Of a DNA stretch of 13,279 bases, positions 1 to 8,877 are shown piece after piece; the first letter of the stretch is position 1, and each line of letters opens with the position of its first letter. Both the position numbers and the translations under genes were made by a program. The notes beneath the pieces were generated by a model. The model was not told where the DNA came from. It worked only from the letters and a program-made list of their open reading frames with translations, and did no database searches. The stretch comes from Cerioporus squamosus. Lineage: Eukaryota; Basidiomycota; Agaricomycetes; Polyporales; Polyporaceae. Location: the NCBI GenBank assembly GCA_022592435.1, contig JABYQS010000785.1, positions 1 to 13,279 on the forward strand. The letters run 5' to 3'.

Positions 1-763
1 CCTGGGGCGAACGAGTCGCAAGTCGGCGCAGATATGCACATAATCGTCAACAAGCCATTCGAGTCATAGACCATGGAGGAGGAGAGAAGTTGGAGCCAGG
101 GGAATAAGTGCGGCTGCCCCTTGTCGGTCTTCGCCAACTGCTCGAGTCTTGTTCAGTATTCGTCCATGCGGAAGAGATGGCAGGGCGCACCCCTGTCTGA
201 GATCCCCTCTGGGTCCTCCACTGAGTGCCACGACTACTCGAGGCAGAGAGCGATCCCCGATGGTTTCCAGCTCGCACCCTGCATCGAACATCGAACAGTC
301 TGTAAGGTTATACCCAACCCTCACAGCCATGGTCCATGATACAGATCCAGCTGCATCGGCGACCCGCGATAGTAAGTCGCCGCGCCATGGCACTCGCACT
401 CAGGACACAACTGTGAAGCCTCTCCATGATCAGAGCCCATGACATTTAATTACTAAGTGGATGTATATCCCAATAATACTCGCTTGGGCTTGCTCGCAGG
501 TACACGTGGCGACAACGACCAAGGTTCAGGCTGCACTCGTCATAGAATGTCTGAAGGCGGCTCTGATCGCGGAGGAAGCTTAAGACATGTGGTGGGCATG
601 GACGTACGGACCTTTGAAGCAGTCGAGGTGGACAGGATGGACGTGGCTGCATATTACATGCATATGAATGCCAAGCTTGAAGAACACGTATACTGTGTTT
701 CTTTCGATGAATCATGAAGTTCCGTGAGCCACGGTGTGAACGTTTGTTCCCAAGTCGGACACG
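1..763. other. Left-edge region without a supported gene
   Basis: Several overlapping open frames of 60-110 codons occur on both strands. None has the strong G/C third-position bias, the splice structure or the recognisable motifs of the confident genes further right. The tail of a gene lying mainly outside the left edge cannot be excluded. I see no RNA gene or clear repeat here. Confidence 0.5.
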
Positions 764-771
764 CAGTAGTT

Positions 772-987
772 GGGCCGCTCAATTCTTAGAGCTCAACTCA
801 CAAGAAATTCGAGAGCTCAATGTCCTTTGACGTGCCGGTGATGGCAGCCTCTAAGCGTGCACATGAAAGGCAAGTCGTACGAATACGCGCGAGGCCCCAA
901 CAACGGCATGACCCGGCACCTCAGCGCTTCGATTTTGGGTGGATTGAGCTGGGCGAGTTGAGTCGAGCCGTAAGAATTGAGTGGCCC
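772..987. mobile_element. MITE-like inverted-repeat element A
   Basis: A 216-nt segment begins GGGCCGCTCAATTCTTA and ends with the near-complement TAAGAATTGAGTGGCCC. The pairing continues inward imperfectly, with GAGCTCAACTC at 789-799 against GAGTTGAGTCGAG at 955-967. It contains no coding sequence. The flanks are TAGTT (767-771) and TAGTA (988-992), which would be a slightly decayed 5-bp target duplication. The terminal core is shared with element B immediately to the right. This fits a non-autonomous DNA transposon remnant; the superfamily cannot be assigned from the sequence alone. Confidence 0.7.
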
Positions 988-992
988 TAGTA

Positions 993-1189
993 GGGCTGCT
1001 CAATTCTGGTCGGTCGGTCGGTCGGTCGCTGGTCGCAGGTCGCAGAACGCATTGATGAAGCCTGTAGCCGAGTCTAGCGAGACTCAAGTAGGAAGGAGGC
1101 GACGTCGGCAGTCTCGCCTAGTCTCCCATCACCTGGAGCGCTCACACAGCGACCGACCGACCGAGCGACCGACCAGAATTGAGCAGCCC
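993..1189. mobile_element. MITE-like inverted-repeat element B
   Basis: A 197-nt segment has near-perfect terminal inverted repeats of about 40 nt. The left end starts GGGCTGCTCAATTCTGG and runs into a GGTC/GGTCG-rich tract. The right end is its complement, ending GAATTGAGCAGCCC, with one 4-nt length difference inside the tract. A second, imperfect inverted pair lies inside (GAGTCTAGCGAGACT near 1070-1084 against a near-complement around 1110-1125), so the strand could fold almost completely. Both sides carry TAGTA (988-992 and 1190-1194), an exact 5-bp direct repeat expected of a target-site duplication. There is no coding capacity, so it is a MITE-type element sharing its end core with A. 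Confidence 0.8.
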
Positions 1190-1194
1190 TAGTA

Positions 1195-1700
1195 CCGCCA
1201 GTACGCGCTCTTGACGCGCTCCCACCTGCTGCGTCATAAATATTCACGACAGATACGCAGATTCAGTGGTACACCAGAGTGACTTCTTACGCTTGTGAAC
1301 TGCACGCAACGGATATGCTTCAGAGAGATAGTAGGCGGCCTCGAGAGGAGGAGTATCATGATCACGGTCCACAGTAGCGGCAAGTACTAGTCCACGTGGC
1401 AGTTGTTTGTCCCGGTGGGAACCAACAATTGTCGACCGGCGTCTGCCTTCCTCCTTCGCTCTCGTTCATTGTAGGGACTCGCTCGCTGTTGGCTCGCTGC
1501 TCGCTCGTCTGTGTCTGTGGGTGCCTCGTATCCTGGCGGACGGCTCGTATCTATGCGCTGCTGTGTACTCGTGTTTTCCTCGCTGCAAACACTTTCCTGA
1601 GAAGGCAACTTTCTGTGTGTCCATCTGCTCCCGCTTAGCCGATTGCTACTTCGCGTCCATTTCAATTCGCTACACAGGCAATCCGTGCATTTTTGCGCGG
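1195..1700. other. Upstream region of the 69-aa gene
   Basis: About 500 nt lie between element B and the TATA box at 1701. The stretch around 1450-1620 is rich in CT and TCGCTC, as fungal promoters often are. A long minus-strand frame crosses it but continues as the antisense of the 69-aa gene. I see no other gene here. Confidence 0.4.
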
Positions 1701-1707
1701 TATATAA
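1701..1707 (+). promoter_or_regulatory. TATA box of the 69-aa gene
   Basis: TATATAA lies 139 nt upstream of the ATG at 1840 and is the only strong TATA match nearby. Transcription would be expected to begin a few tens of nt downstream, giving a 5' leader of roughly 100 nt rich in C and CT. An out-of-frame ATG at 1724 could be in or just before that leader. Confidence 0.55.
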
Positions 1708-1839
1708 CCGGGACCAGTCTGACATGGAGTCTGCATCACCATCCAAGTCATCCAACGACCTCTCGACACCCAGAGTCCTCCGTCGCTCACCAGCACAACA
1801 CCGCTCTACCACACCTTCACCTCGAGCACCATCTCCGAG

Positions 1840-2049
1840 ATGTCTTACTCCACGAACGCTCCCGTCTACACCTTCTCTACCTCCACCCCCGCGTCCCCGA
1901 ACGCCTTCGCCCTCTTCGCGTCCACCCAGTCGCCGCGCGACACCTACCACATGTACGAGGACGCACGCCAGGTGCTGCGTCCGTCGAACGGGCGCACCGC
2001 GCAGAGGAAGACCACCAAGTCCGGCCTGAAGAAGATCTTCGGGCTGTAG
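1840..2049 (+). CDS. Small 69-aa protein, unknown function
   Basis: This is a single-exon frame of 69 codons whose third positions are almost all G or C, like the confidently called genes here. That makes translation likely despite the small size. Residues 1-33 are rich in Ser, Thr, Pro and Ala with scattered Phe and Tyr. Residues 34-44 are charged (DTYHMYEDARQ). The tail from about residue 47 is basic and ends KSGLKKIFGL. There is no signal peptide, membrane segment or cysteine, so it is probably intracellular. The start is the first ATG of this frame and sits after a good TATA box; an upstream ATG at 1724 opens a different, Pro/Arg-rich frame that looks like a shadow. I do not recognise the family. 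The low-complexity N-terminus suggests disorder. The next gene, the hydrophobin, is convergent. Confidence 0.6.
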   Translation: MSYSTNAPVYTFSTSTPASPNAFALFASTQSPRDTYHMYEDARQVLRPSNGRTAQRKTTKSGLKKIFGL

Positions 2050-2788
2050 ACGCAAATGATCAAGCGTGGGCGAGTCCCCGCGCCAGCCTTACCATCCCAC
2101 CGCTCAAGTCGGCTCCGCGCCGCACCATTCCGCTCCCATGAGCGATGACCACCCTCCGTTGCGCGCTGCGCTACCGCACCGCCTTCGCTATATGCGCATG
2201 CCCGCATGCATTTCCCGCGTCCCGCACCACGCATGGCCCCCTGGGCTACACGCCGTCAGCCTCGCGCTTCGCGAGTCGACATCCTTCAAGAGATCCTGCT
2301 GGATAGGAGGAATATCACGCCGCAAGGCGCAAGGACACACTGCTACGGACTACTGTTAACTCGTCTATCTCGCGCTCTTTGTCGGACACTTGTGATACCT
2401 TCTTTTGAATCTAATACTGTGTTCGTGTCATCCTTCCTCTCTGTGCGATTCGTGCGCCTTCAGAAGCTTCTGGGTGTTCTCAAGCGTGCACACGGATAGT
2501 TCGCACCAACATGTCTCCCGGAGGCAGACAATTCGGGCTCATCGAAGAGCAGACACACGACTGCGTCCGGAATCAGCACTCAGTACTCAGTGCGTGGATG
2601 GTAATGTATGTTCGTGCATGATTCTTCGCAGTCGGGACCACTCGCTGACCATTATGCGCTTCACGCAGGCAAACGGCGGCGTATTCGTCACTCTGGTCTC
2701 GCGCACACACACACAGAACTCGGAGGAACCAACTCAAGCATTAAACAATCATAACATCACGACTACCACCGACAACCAATCCGCAAAT
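2050..2788. other. Convergent intergenic region
   Basis: This stretch lies between the stop codons of the 69-aa gene and the hydrophobin and should hold both 3' ends. Open frames of about 60-140 codons occur but lack the codon bias of the neighbouring genes. A short dinucleotide run, (CA)6, is at 2704-2715. No further gene is supported. Confidence 0.45.
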
Positions 2789-3249
2789 CTAAAGAGAGAC
2801 TGGCGCGCAGCCAATGGAGATGAGGCCGCCCTGCAATGAGCAATCCGAGGTCGGTATCCCCACACCTTGCCACCAGAGTACATAGCAGGAGGGACACTCA
2901 CAACGTTGTTGTTCTCGCAGCACACCGCCTGCGACGCGCACGCGTTCCCGCTGCCGAGGCCGACGGCGGAGATCGGCGAGCACCCAAGCCCAAGCTGCGC
3001 CGTCACGCCCTGGAGGTCGATGCCGAGGACGGAGAGGAGTGCAGAGCCTGCGGCGGAGTCTGACTGTTCACGAGGACATCGTCAGTGCGGACTCCGGGGA
3101 AGGGGGAAAAGGTAGGCAAAAAGGGTAGGACGTACGCTCTCGACGCTGTTGCAGCACTGCACGGGCCCGGTGCTGCAGCTGCCGGTGTCCGCGGCGGCCG
3201 CAAGGAGCGCGAAGGAGAGGGTGGAGACGACAGCGAGGCGGGCGAACAT
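2789..3249 (-). CDS. Class I hydrophobin
   Basis: This encodes a small secreted, self-assembling amphipathic protein of the fungal surface. Three exons (3249-3136, 3063-2902, 2830-2789) are joined across introns of 72 and 71 nt with GTACGT...CAG and GTGAGT...CAG borders, giving 105 aa. Residues 1-19 form a signal peptide (MFARLAVVSTLSFALLAAA). The mature part carries the diagnostic eight cysteines as C25, C32-C33, C66, C80, C86-C87 and C100, the C-CC-C-C-CC-C pattern. The 32-residue loop between the first CC and the next Cys and the spacing of the later ones fit class I rather than the compact class II. Residues 38-65 are Gly/Ser/Leu/Val-rich, as expected for a hydrophobic patch. The length is typical of basidiomycete hydrophobins. 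A TATA box lies 142 nt upstream. Family assignment is firm; the paralogue and its stage of expression cannot be told. Confidence 0.95.
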
Positions 3250-3322
3250 GGTGTCAAGGCTCGAGGGAGTGGGGCGCTGGTGGAGAGGAGTGCTGAGACG
3301 AAGACAGGTGCAAAGGCGAGTG

Positions 3323-3350
3323 TGCGAGTGCGAGTGCGAGTGCGAGTGCG
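3323..3350. repeat. (TGCGAG)n hexanucleotide tandem repeat
   Basis: Four full TGCGAG units plus a partial unit, 28 nt in all. It lies between the hydrophobin TATA box and ATG, so on the minus strand it is a CACTCG-type repeat in the presumed 5' leader. It may vary in copy number between strains. Confidence 0.75.
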
Positions 3351-3390
3351 TCGAGTGCTGCTGCTGATCCTCCTCCGCAGGTTCGTGGTC

Positions 3391-3397
3391 TTATATA
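3391..3397 (-). promoter_or_regulatory. TATA box of the hydrophobin gene
   Basis: On the minus strand this reads TATATAA (context GCATATATAAGACC), 142 nt upstream of the hydrophobin ATG. The spacing gives a leader of about 100-110 nt that includes the hexanucleotide repeat. Confidence 0.65.
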
Positions 3398-4057
3398 TGC
3401 GCAGGGGTGGCCCGTGCGCTGTAACCTGTTGCCGCCCCTCTTCACTCTGTGGCTGTCGGTCTCGACTGGCGAGTGAAGGAGGACCGAGGGTACACCGCCC
3501 GACAGCCGACGCCTCCGACGTGTCTGGGGGCGGGGCGCGCGTCGGCTGCTGGGCTCATTTTGTCGCTTATGTAGGGTTCAGTCGGCCTCGGAGTCGACTC
3601 GCTGAGCCGCGACCGGAGCCCAGACATCTCTCACATCGCCTGGACTGGGAGCCCTTACCCGCCCAGTGTACGGTGCGTGTTCTGTCACGGAACGCGTTCA
3701 TCGACTATGGAGGTCATGCTGGCCACGCTGTACTCACCCAGTAGTACGCGCCACACAACCATTGGAAGACCAATCTGCATATCCCGTCTCTCCAGGTGGA
3801 TTGCACGCCCAAGGCTATCGTGGGTGTGCCACACTGCCAGTCGATGAGTATGCTCCCTTGCATACCGACTCGGAGGGAGGGTGAGGTCCTCATCCCCGGG
3901 ACCGCCGCCGAATAATCTTCTGACCTTGTCTGCAAGTCACTTGTCTGAGTCTCCAGAGCTGTTGGGTCCGTCGCTTGCGTCACGAATCTGTCCGAAGCCT
4001 ACAATGTACCGTATATACATTCTCGTCGCATGGAAAACAAAAGATTGGCATCAAGTA
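3398..4057. other. Hydrophobin upstream region, no gene seen
   Basis: This lies between the hydrophobin core promoter and the 3' end of the tRNA gene. The open frames are short and without coding character. The plus-strand frame running from 3085 into this region is the antisense of hydrophobin exon 1 extended by chance. Upstream regulatory sites of the hydrophobin presumably lie here, but I cannot name any. Confidence 0.45.
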
Positions 4058-4137
4058 AGGTGCTACCAGGGTTCGAACCTGGGTTACGGGAACACTTATG
4101 TCAAAATCCCGAGTGATAACCACTACACTATAGCACC
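4058..4137 (-). tRNA. tRNA-Gln (anticodon UUG) with 8-nt intron
   Basis: On the minus strand the gene starts GGTGCTA, which pairs perfectly with TAGCACC at the 3' end (4065-4059). A D arm (GTGTAGTGGTTATCAC), an anticodon stem CGGGA/TCCCG and a T arm CCAGG-TTCGAAC-CCTGG follow. The anticodon loop carries TTG at 4104-4102, reading CAA (Gln). Between A37 and position 38 sit 8 extra bases, CATAAGTG (4100-4093), at the canonical place of nuclear tRNA introns. T-runs suitable for Pol III termination lie within 25 nt downstream. The discriminator base is T at 4058. The mature length without CCA is 72 nt. Confidence 0.93.
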
Positions 4138-4737
4138 ATTACGTTTTGGGTATTGTGAATACACACCAATGGAAGTGGCAAAGAAACCATGTTACAGTAA
4201 GTTACTAAGTACTTACCATTCATTGATCTGATCTTGCGTTCAACCACCATGCATGTCAGACTTCAGAGTCAGGTTCTCATCCAAGTCACAGTCATGTCTG
4301 TGATATACAGAGGTCGTTACCAAGTCTTTGAGCTTCAAAGCTTTAAGGCTCAATTCGAGCTTTGCAAAATATCCTAGGCTGAAGCTCGGTGCGGAACACG
4401 GTCTTCTCTGCTAACTGACAGCTGACCGTTTCATAGCCATTGGTATGCGACCGCGGTAGATAGCTCCATGTGCACTCAAAGACACGTCTCGTCGCCGGGC
4501 TGGCAGTCAAGCTGGTCAAGACCTGCGCTGGACAGTGGAGAGGCGGCCATCAAATACGAGCATTCTCAAGCATCATCACATGGGCGTGCCGGCTGGTCAA
4601 GTGAGCATCCCGCGTCAACTCGGTGACGCATGGAAGCGCGAGAGCAGGCCCTCGAGCCCGCCGCGACGGTCGAAATATCAGAATGACGACGGCCAGGGAC
4701 GATCGCAAGGGATCGAGCTGCGTCGACAGGCTCGCCC
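4138..4737. other. Region between tRNA and GH31 promoter
   Basis: The left half is less G/C-rich than its surroundings and has no coding frame with normal codon bias. It contains a 20-nt palindrome-like stretch (4197-4216, GTAAGT...ACTTAC) and an inverted pair GAGCTTC/GAAGCTC at 4330-4336 and 4381-4387. I see no gene. Confidence 0.45.
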
Positions 4738-4744
4738 ATAAATA
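4738..4744 (+). promoter_or_regulatory. TATA-like box of the GH31 gene
   Basis: ATAAATA lies 102 nt upstream of the GH31 start codon. The leader that follows is rich in C and CT, as is common before highly expressed fungal genes. Confidence 0.5.
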
Positions 4745-4839
4745 CGCCCACATCCCCGGTGGTCTTCCCCCTGTGCGAGTCCGTGCTTCTCCTGCTACAC
4801 CTCCACACCGAGTCACGGTCTCACCCTCAGGCCTCAGCC

Positions 4840-7800
4840 ATGTACGTTCTGGGCGCGGCGCTCAAGTTTGCGCTTCTTGGCCCGCTGGCGGCGCTGGCAA
4901 GCGCCACTGTCACCGACCCGGAGGTCCTCGACGCTTGTCCCGGCTACAAGGCAAAGAACGTCATCAACCTAGGCCATACGCTCTCTGCGGACTTAGTACT
5001 TGGTGGGGAGGCATGTAACGTCTTCGGGCAGGATATCGGGAAGCTGAAGCTTCAGGTCACGTATGAAACCAGTGAGTGCTCCTTCGTAGTATTCGCATCA
5101 GAGAGACGTATGACTACCAGACTCCATGCCACTCAGTGGTTGGCACATACACGCATACGGGCGTTTGAGCCTATGCAAAGCACATCCGATTTGTGAAAGT
5201 GTCGTCTTGTGGCGACAGGAGGGCTGCGCGGATGACAGAAGGCGGCCTGTCGCGCGCGGGATGCCGCAATGAACGTCGATGACCTGGAGAACACGCGAGC
5301 AACCCGGGATGCGGATCACGTGGTCGTGTAACCCCTCCTGCGATCATGAACGGGAGAAGGTCATGTTCGCTCGACCTCCGCGCTGCACCCCAGTACAGTA
5401 CGACCTCCCTCTATTCAAACTCGGCTCCCAACAAGTTCTGGGGACTGTATTGGAACTAGACGAGAGAACTTGTTGCAAGCCGACATTGACTGATAAGTCA
5501 GTTTCACATGGCTAGCAGGCCCGAAGACTGCGAGACTGGGATGAGCTTCATAGTTGTGCGACACGCCGCGGGTTCCGTGGAGCGGTGTAGAGGCAACGAG
5601 GCAGTCTAGTCTGCCACTCGTAGAATCCTGGCAGAGGGTCGCGTTTTACGGCTGGTCTACGCCGTGAGCGCATCGCTACAGGGATATTCGCGTCGACTGC
5701 AACGCCGCGATGATCATAGTTGTGGTCCGAGAGCATCATAACGTAGCTGGTGCCGGTTGCCTTTGCCGCGAAATGATCATTCCCGTACGAGTTTCCTGAC
5801 GTATATTGTTACAGACGACCGCATTCACGTCAAAATCACCGACCCCGCTGACAAGCGATACGAGGTCCCCGACTCCGTTCTTCCGCGTCCGAAGGCAGAC
5901 CTTCTGTCGGGACCCCTTACGTCTAAGATCCGATTCAACTACACGACGTCCCCCTTTGCCTTCTCGATCTACCGGGCCTCGACGCACGAGGTTCTCTTCT
6001 CGACCGCATCGCACCCGATCATATTCGAGCCTCAGTATTTGCGCGTCAAGACGAACCTGCCGGGGAACGCAAACATCTACGGCTTGGGCGAACACACGGA
6101 CACCTTCCGCCTCCCGACCCACAACTACACTCGTACGCTGTGGTCCCGCGATGCGTATGGCGTCCCCCAAGGCACGAACCTGTACGGAAACCACCCGATC
6201 TACTTCGAACATCGCACAACCGGCACGCATGGCGTCTTCCTGGCCAACTCGAACGGGATGGACATCAAAATCGACGACACGGAGGGCAGTGGCACAACGC
6301 TCGAGTACAACGTCATCGGCGGAGTTCTCGACTTCTACTTCCTGGCAGGCAGCGAGAGCGACCCGACTGAGGTTGTGCGTCAATACGCAGACGTCGTTGG
6401 ACTCCCCGCGGAGGTGCCATACTGGTCTTTTGGTCTCCACCAGTGCCGCTTTGGTTATCAGAGTACGTATTCGTCGTGTTGATTACTATGGGGCAACTCA
6501 GCTGACCGTCTTCTGTAGACTACGTCGACGTCTCGGAGGTCATCACGAACTACTCCGCTGCTGGTATCCCACTCGAGACCATGTGGACCGACATCGGTAC
6601 GTTTCCTACCGCTGTTGTACCTCTCTATGCTGACGACGGTTACAGACTACATGTACAAGCGTCGCATCTTCACTGTTGACCCCGACTACTTCCCGCTTGA
6701 CCGCATGCGCGAGATCGTCGAATACCTCCACTCGCATGGCCAGAAGTTCGGTATGTCAGCTCACCACCCCTCAGTTTGTACGACAACTGATAGGGTCTCA
6801 GTACTCATGACCGATCCCGCGATCGCATACCTCCCGGGCGAAGGCTACGGGCCGTTTGACCGTGGCACCACGGCTGATGTCTGGCTAAAGGCCGCGAACG
6901 GCAGCAGCCCGTTCCTCGGCGCTGTCTGGCCTGGCGTTACTGTCTTCCCAGACTGGTTCAATCCGAAGACTCAGGAGTAAGTGCCTCGCTGAGAACCGCA
7001 ACTGTTTGCTCATACTTCGCTCGACAGCTTCTGGAACAACGAATTCCAGCTCTTTTACAACCCGGACACTGGGCTCGACATCGATGGCGCTTGGATCGAC
7101 ATGAACGAGCCCTCTAGCGTGTGTATTGCTTCTTCCATCTTCTGGACTGATTGGATGACTGTTTCCCTTGGCTTAGTTCTGCAACTACCCGTGCACGGAC
7201 CCCTTCGAGCAGGCAAAGGAGCAGGATCTGCCGCCTGCGCGCACTACATCACCTCCCGACCCCAACGCACCCATTTTCGGTCAGCAACCTTTGTCGTCCC
7301 GGCGCAACGTGAAGCGCGTCGACCACAGCGGCGAGGACGTGCAAACACCGCCTTATGCGATCGCAAACTTCGCTGGCACTGGCGCCCTCTCCGACAAGAC
7401 CGCCTACGTGAGCACTGCCCCGCATGCCAGTCTTACCGTAGCTGACTCTCCTTCGCCAGACCGACGCCCTTCACTCCAATGGCCTCATCGAGTATGACAC
7501 TCACAACCTCTACGGCACGATGATGTCTACTGCAACGCACAACGCGATGCTCGCCCGCCGACCCGGCCTACGCACGCTCGTGATCACCCGCTCGACCTTC
7601 GCTGGTGCTGGCACGCGTGTTGGGAAGTGGCTCGGGGACAACTTCAGCGAGTGGAGCCACTACAAGCAGTCGATCTCTGGCATCCTTAGCATGGCGGGCA
7701 TTTACCACGTCCCCATGGTCGGCGCCGACATCTGTGGCTACGCTGAGAATACCACCGAGACCCTTTGCGCGCGCTGGGCGATGCTGGGCGCGTTCTACCC

Positions 7801-8655
7801 CTTTATGCGCAACGTGAGTCATCTGTCCGAGTCTGCACGCCTTCGCCGCACCATACTGACGCACCTATGCTGCAGCACAACGCGGACACGTCCATCAGCC
7901 AGGAATTCTACCGCTGGCCGACGACGACGCAGGCGGCGAAGAACGCACTGGACATCCGCTACCGCCTCATGGACTATCTCTACACGTCCTTCCACCAGGC
8001 CAAGCTCGACGGCACGCCTGTGCTCAGCCCGCTCTGGTACCAGTTTCCGAAGGACGCGAACACGTTCGCCATCGACACGCAGTTCTTCTTCGGCCCGTCC
8101 ATCCTCGTCTCGCCCGTGATCGAGGAGAACTCGACCTCCGTCGACGTCTACTACCCGAACGAGCTCTTCTACGACTTCCACACGCTCGCGGCCACGCAGG
8201 GCGGCAGCGCGACGACGCTCACGAACGTCAACTTCACCACGATCCCCGTCTCGATCAAGGGCGGGGCCGTCCTCCCGCTCCGCACGAGCAGCGCGATGAC
8301 GACGACGGAGCTGCGCAAGACGGACTTTGAGCTCGTCGTCGCGCCCTCGGCGAAGGGCACCGCGTCTGGCTCGCTGTACCTCGACGACGGCGTCTCGATC
8401 ACGCAGAAGCGCACGACGACCGTGGACTTTGCGTACAAGGGCGGCAAGCTCACCGTCAAGGGGTCGTTTGGGTACCCGACGGGCGTGAACGTCTCGCGCG
8501 TGCGCTTTGCGAACACGAAGAGCGCGCCGAAGATCGTTAAGCTGAACGGGAAGGCGGTGAGCGCGGACAAGGTCGCGTTTGATAGCACAACGGACGTGCT
8601 CGATGTGACCTTGGGCATCCCCTTCAAGTCGAGCTTCACGGTCGAGCTTGACTGA
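4840..8655 (+). CDS. Secreted GH31 alpha-glucosidase-type glycosidase
   Basis: A retaining glycoside hydrolase of family 31, most likely releasing glucose from maltose or other alpha-glucans outside the cell. Nine exons (4840-5071, 5815-6462, 6519-6596, 6646-6750, 6802-6976, 7028-7118, 7177-7407, 7460-7813, 7876-8655) join in frame to 897 aa, with all introns GT...AG. Residues 1-22 are a signal peptide ending ASA. An N-terminal beta-sandwich precedes the (beta/alpha)8 barrel. The nucleophile is D437 in WIDMNEPS and the acid/base is D580 in LGDNFSEW. The second family signature is at 608-637 (GADICGY...[14 protein letters not shown], Tyr where Phe is usual). C-terminal beta domains finish the protein. 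A Pro-rich insertion (about 450-500) lies between nucleophile and acid/base, as in fungal relatives. Length is normal and the frame is intact. Intron 1 (743 nt) is odd; the other introns are 49-62 nt. Alternative GH31 specificities, such as alpha-xylosidase, cannot be excluded. Confidence 0.94.
5072..5814 (+). other. Oversized first intron of the GH31 gene
   Basis: The donor GTGAGT follows residue 77 plus one base. The acceptor TTACAG at 5809-5814 restores the frame, so homologous protein sequence continues across it (TYET-N-DRIHVKI). A CTGAC branch-like site lies at 5796-5800. At 743 nt it is more than ten times longer than the gene's other seven introns. No convincing open frame or RNA gene is visible inside. 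The heptamer GACGTAT occurs at 5105-5111 and again at 5798-5804. Removing one copy with everything between would leave exactly 50 nt, the local intron size, so an old insertion is plausible. Confidence 0.75.
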
Positions 8656-8877
8656 GTTGACTCGATGCCGGTGTATGCAGATCTCTATTTCAAGTTGTTG
8701 ACTGCCAAGTACTGTACTTACCGCTGTCAACCTCAGGCTGCTACATAAGTGCCCTGAATTTCAGTGCAACGGCGATTACTTAGCATCTATGCCCTCAGAC
8801 AGATCCAGTCGAACAAGCTCGGACAAGAGATCATGTACGGACTCGGACACTTGAGCAGACACGCGCTTCCCGCTCAC
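8656..8877. other. GH31 3' flank
   Basis: This short stretch follows the GH31 stop codon and should contain its 3' UTR and poly(A) site. No obvious AATAAA hexamer or gene is seen. Confidence 0.4.

Noticed and set aside
64..717. Several small frames near the left edge on both strands
   Set aside because: They lack third-position bias, recognisable motifs and promoter context. A partial gene beyond the edge is possible but not shown.
1011..1172. GGTC repeats considered as a CRISPR-like or satellite array
   Set aside because: The units are 4-5 nt and lie in mirrored arms of an inverted-repeat element, with no spacers. This is a eukaryotic MITE-type structure.
1387..2055. 222-codon minus-strand frame and 244-codon plus-strand frame around the 69-aa gene
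   Set aside because: The minus frame is antisense to the 69-aa frame, and the plus-strand frame spans the promoter and TATA box. Both are rich in Arg, Gly, Pro and His without recognisable domains.
3085..3744. 219-codon plus-strand frame opposite the hydrophobin 5' part
   Set aside because: It overlaps hydrophobin exon 1, its leader and the promoter in antisense. It includes a VRVRVR stretch generated by the hexanucleotide repeat and is not protein-like.
5072..5814. A box C/D snoRNA or tRNA inside the long GH31 intron
   Set aside because: I found no RUGAUGA/CUGA pair with the right spacing and no tRNA-like arms on reading either strand. A covariance search could still detect something less obvious.
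5736..6440. 234-codon minus-strand frame over GH31 exon 2
   Set aside because: It is antisense to well-supported coding sequence, with no motifs or splice structure of its own.
7819..8730. 303-codon open frame on the minus strand over the last GH31 exon
   Set aside because: It is antisense to an exon with confident GH31 protein similarity. Long antisense frames arise from the strong G/C third-position bias, and its Arg/Val/Glu-heavy composition is typical of such shadows.
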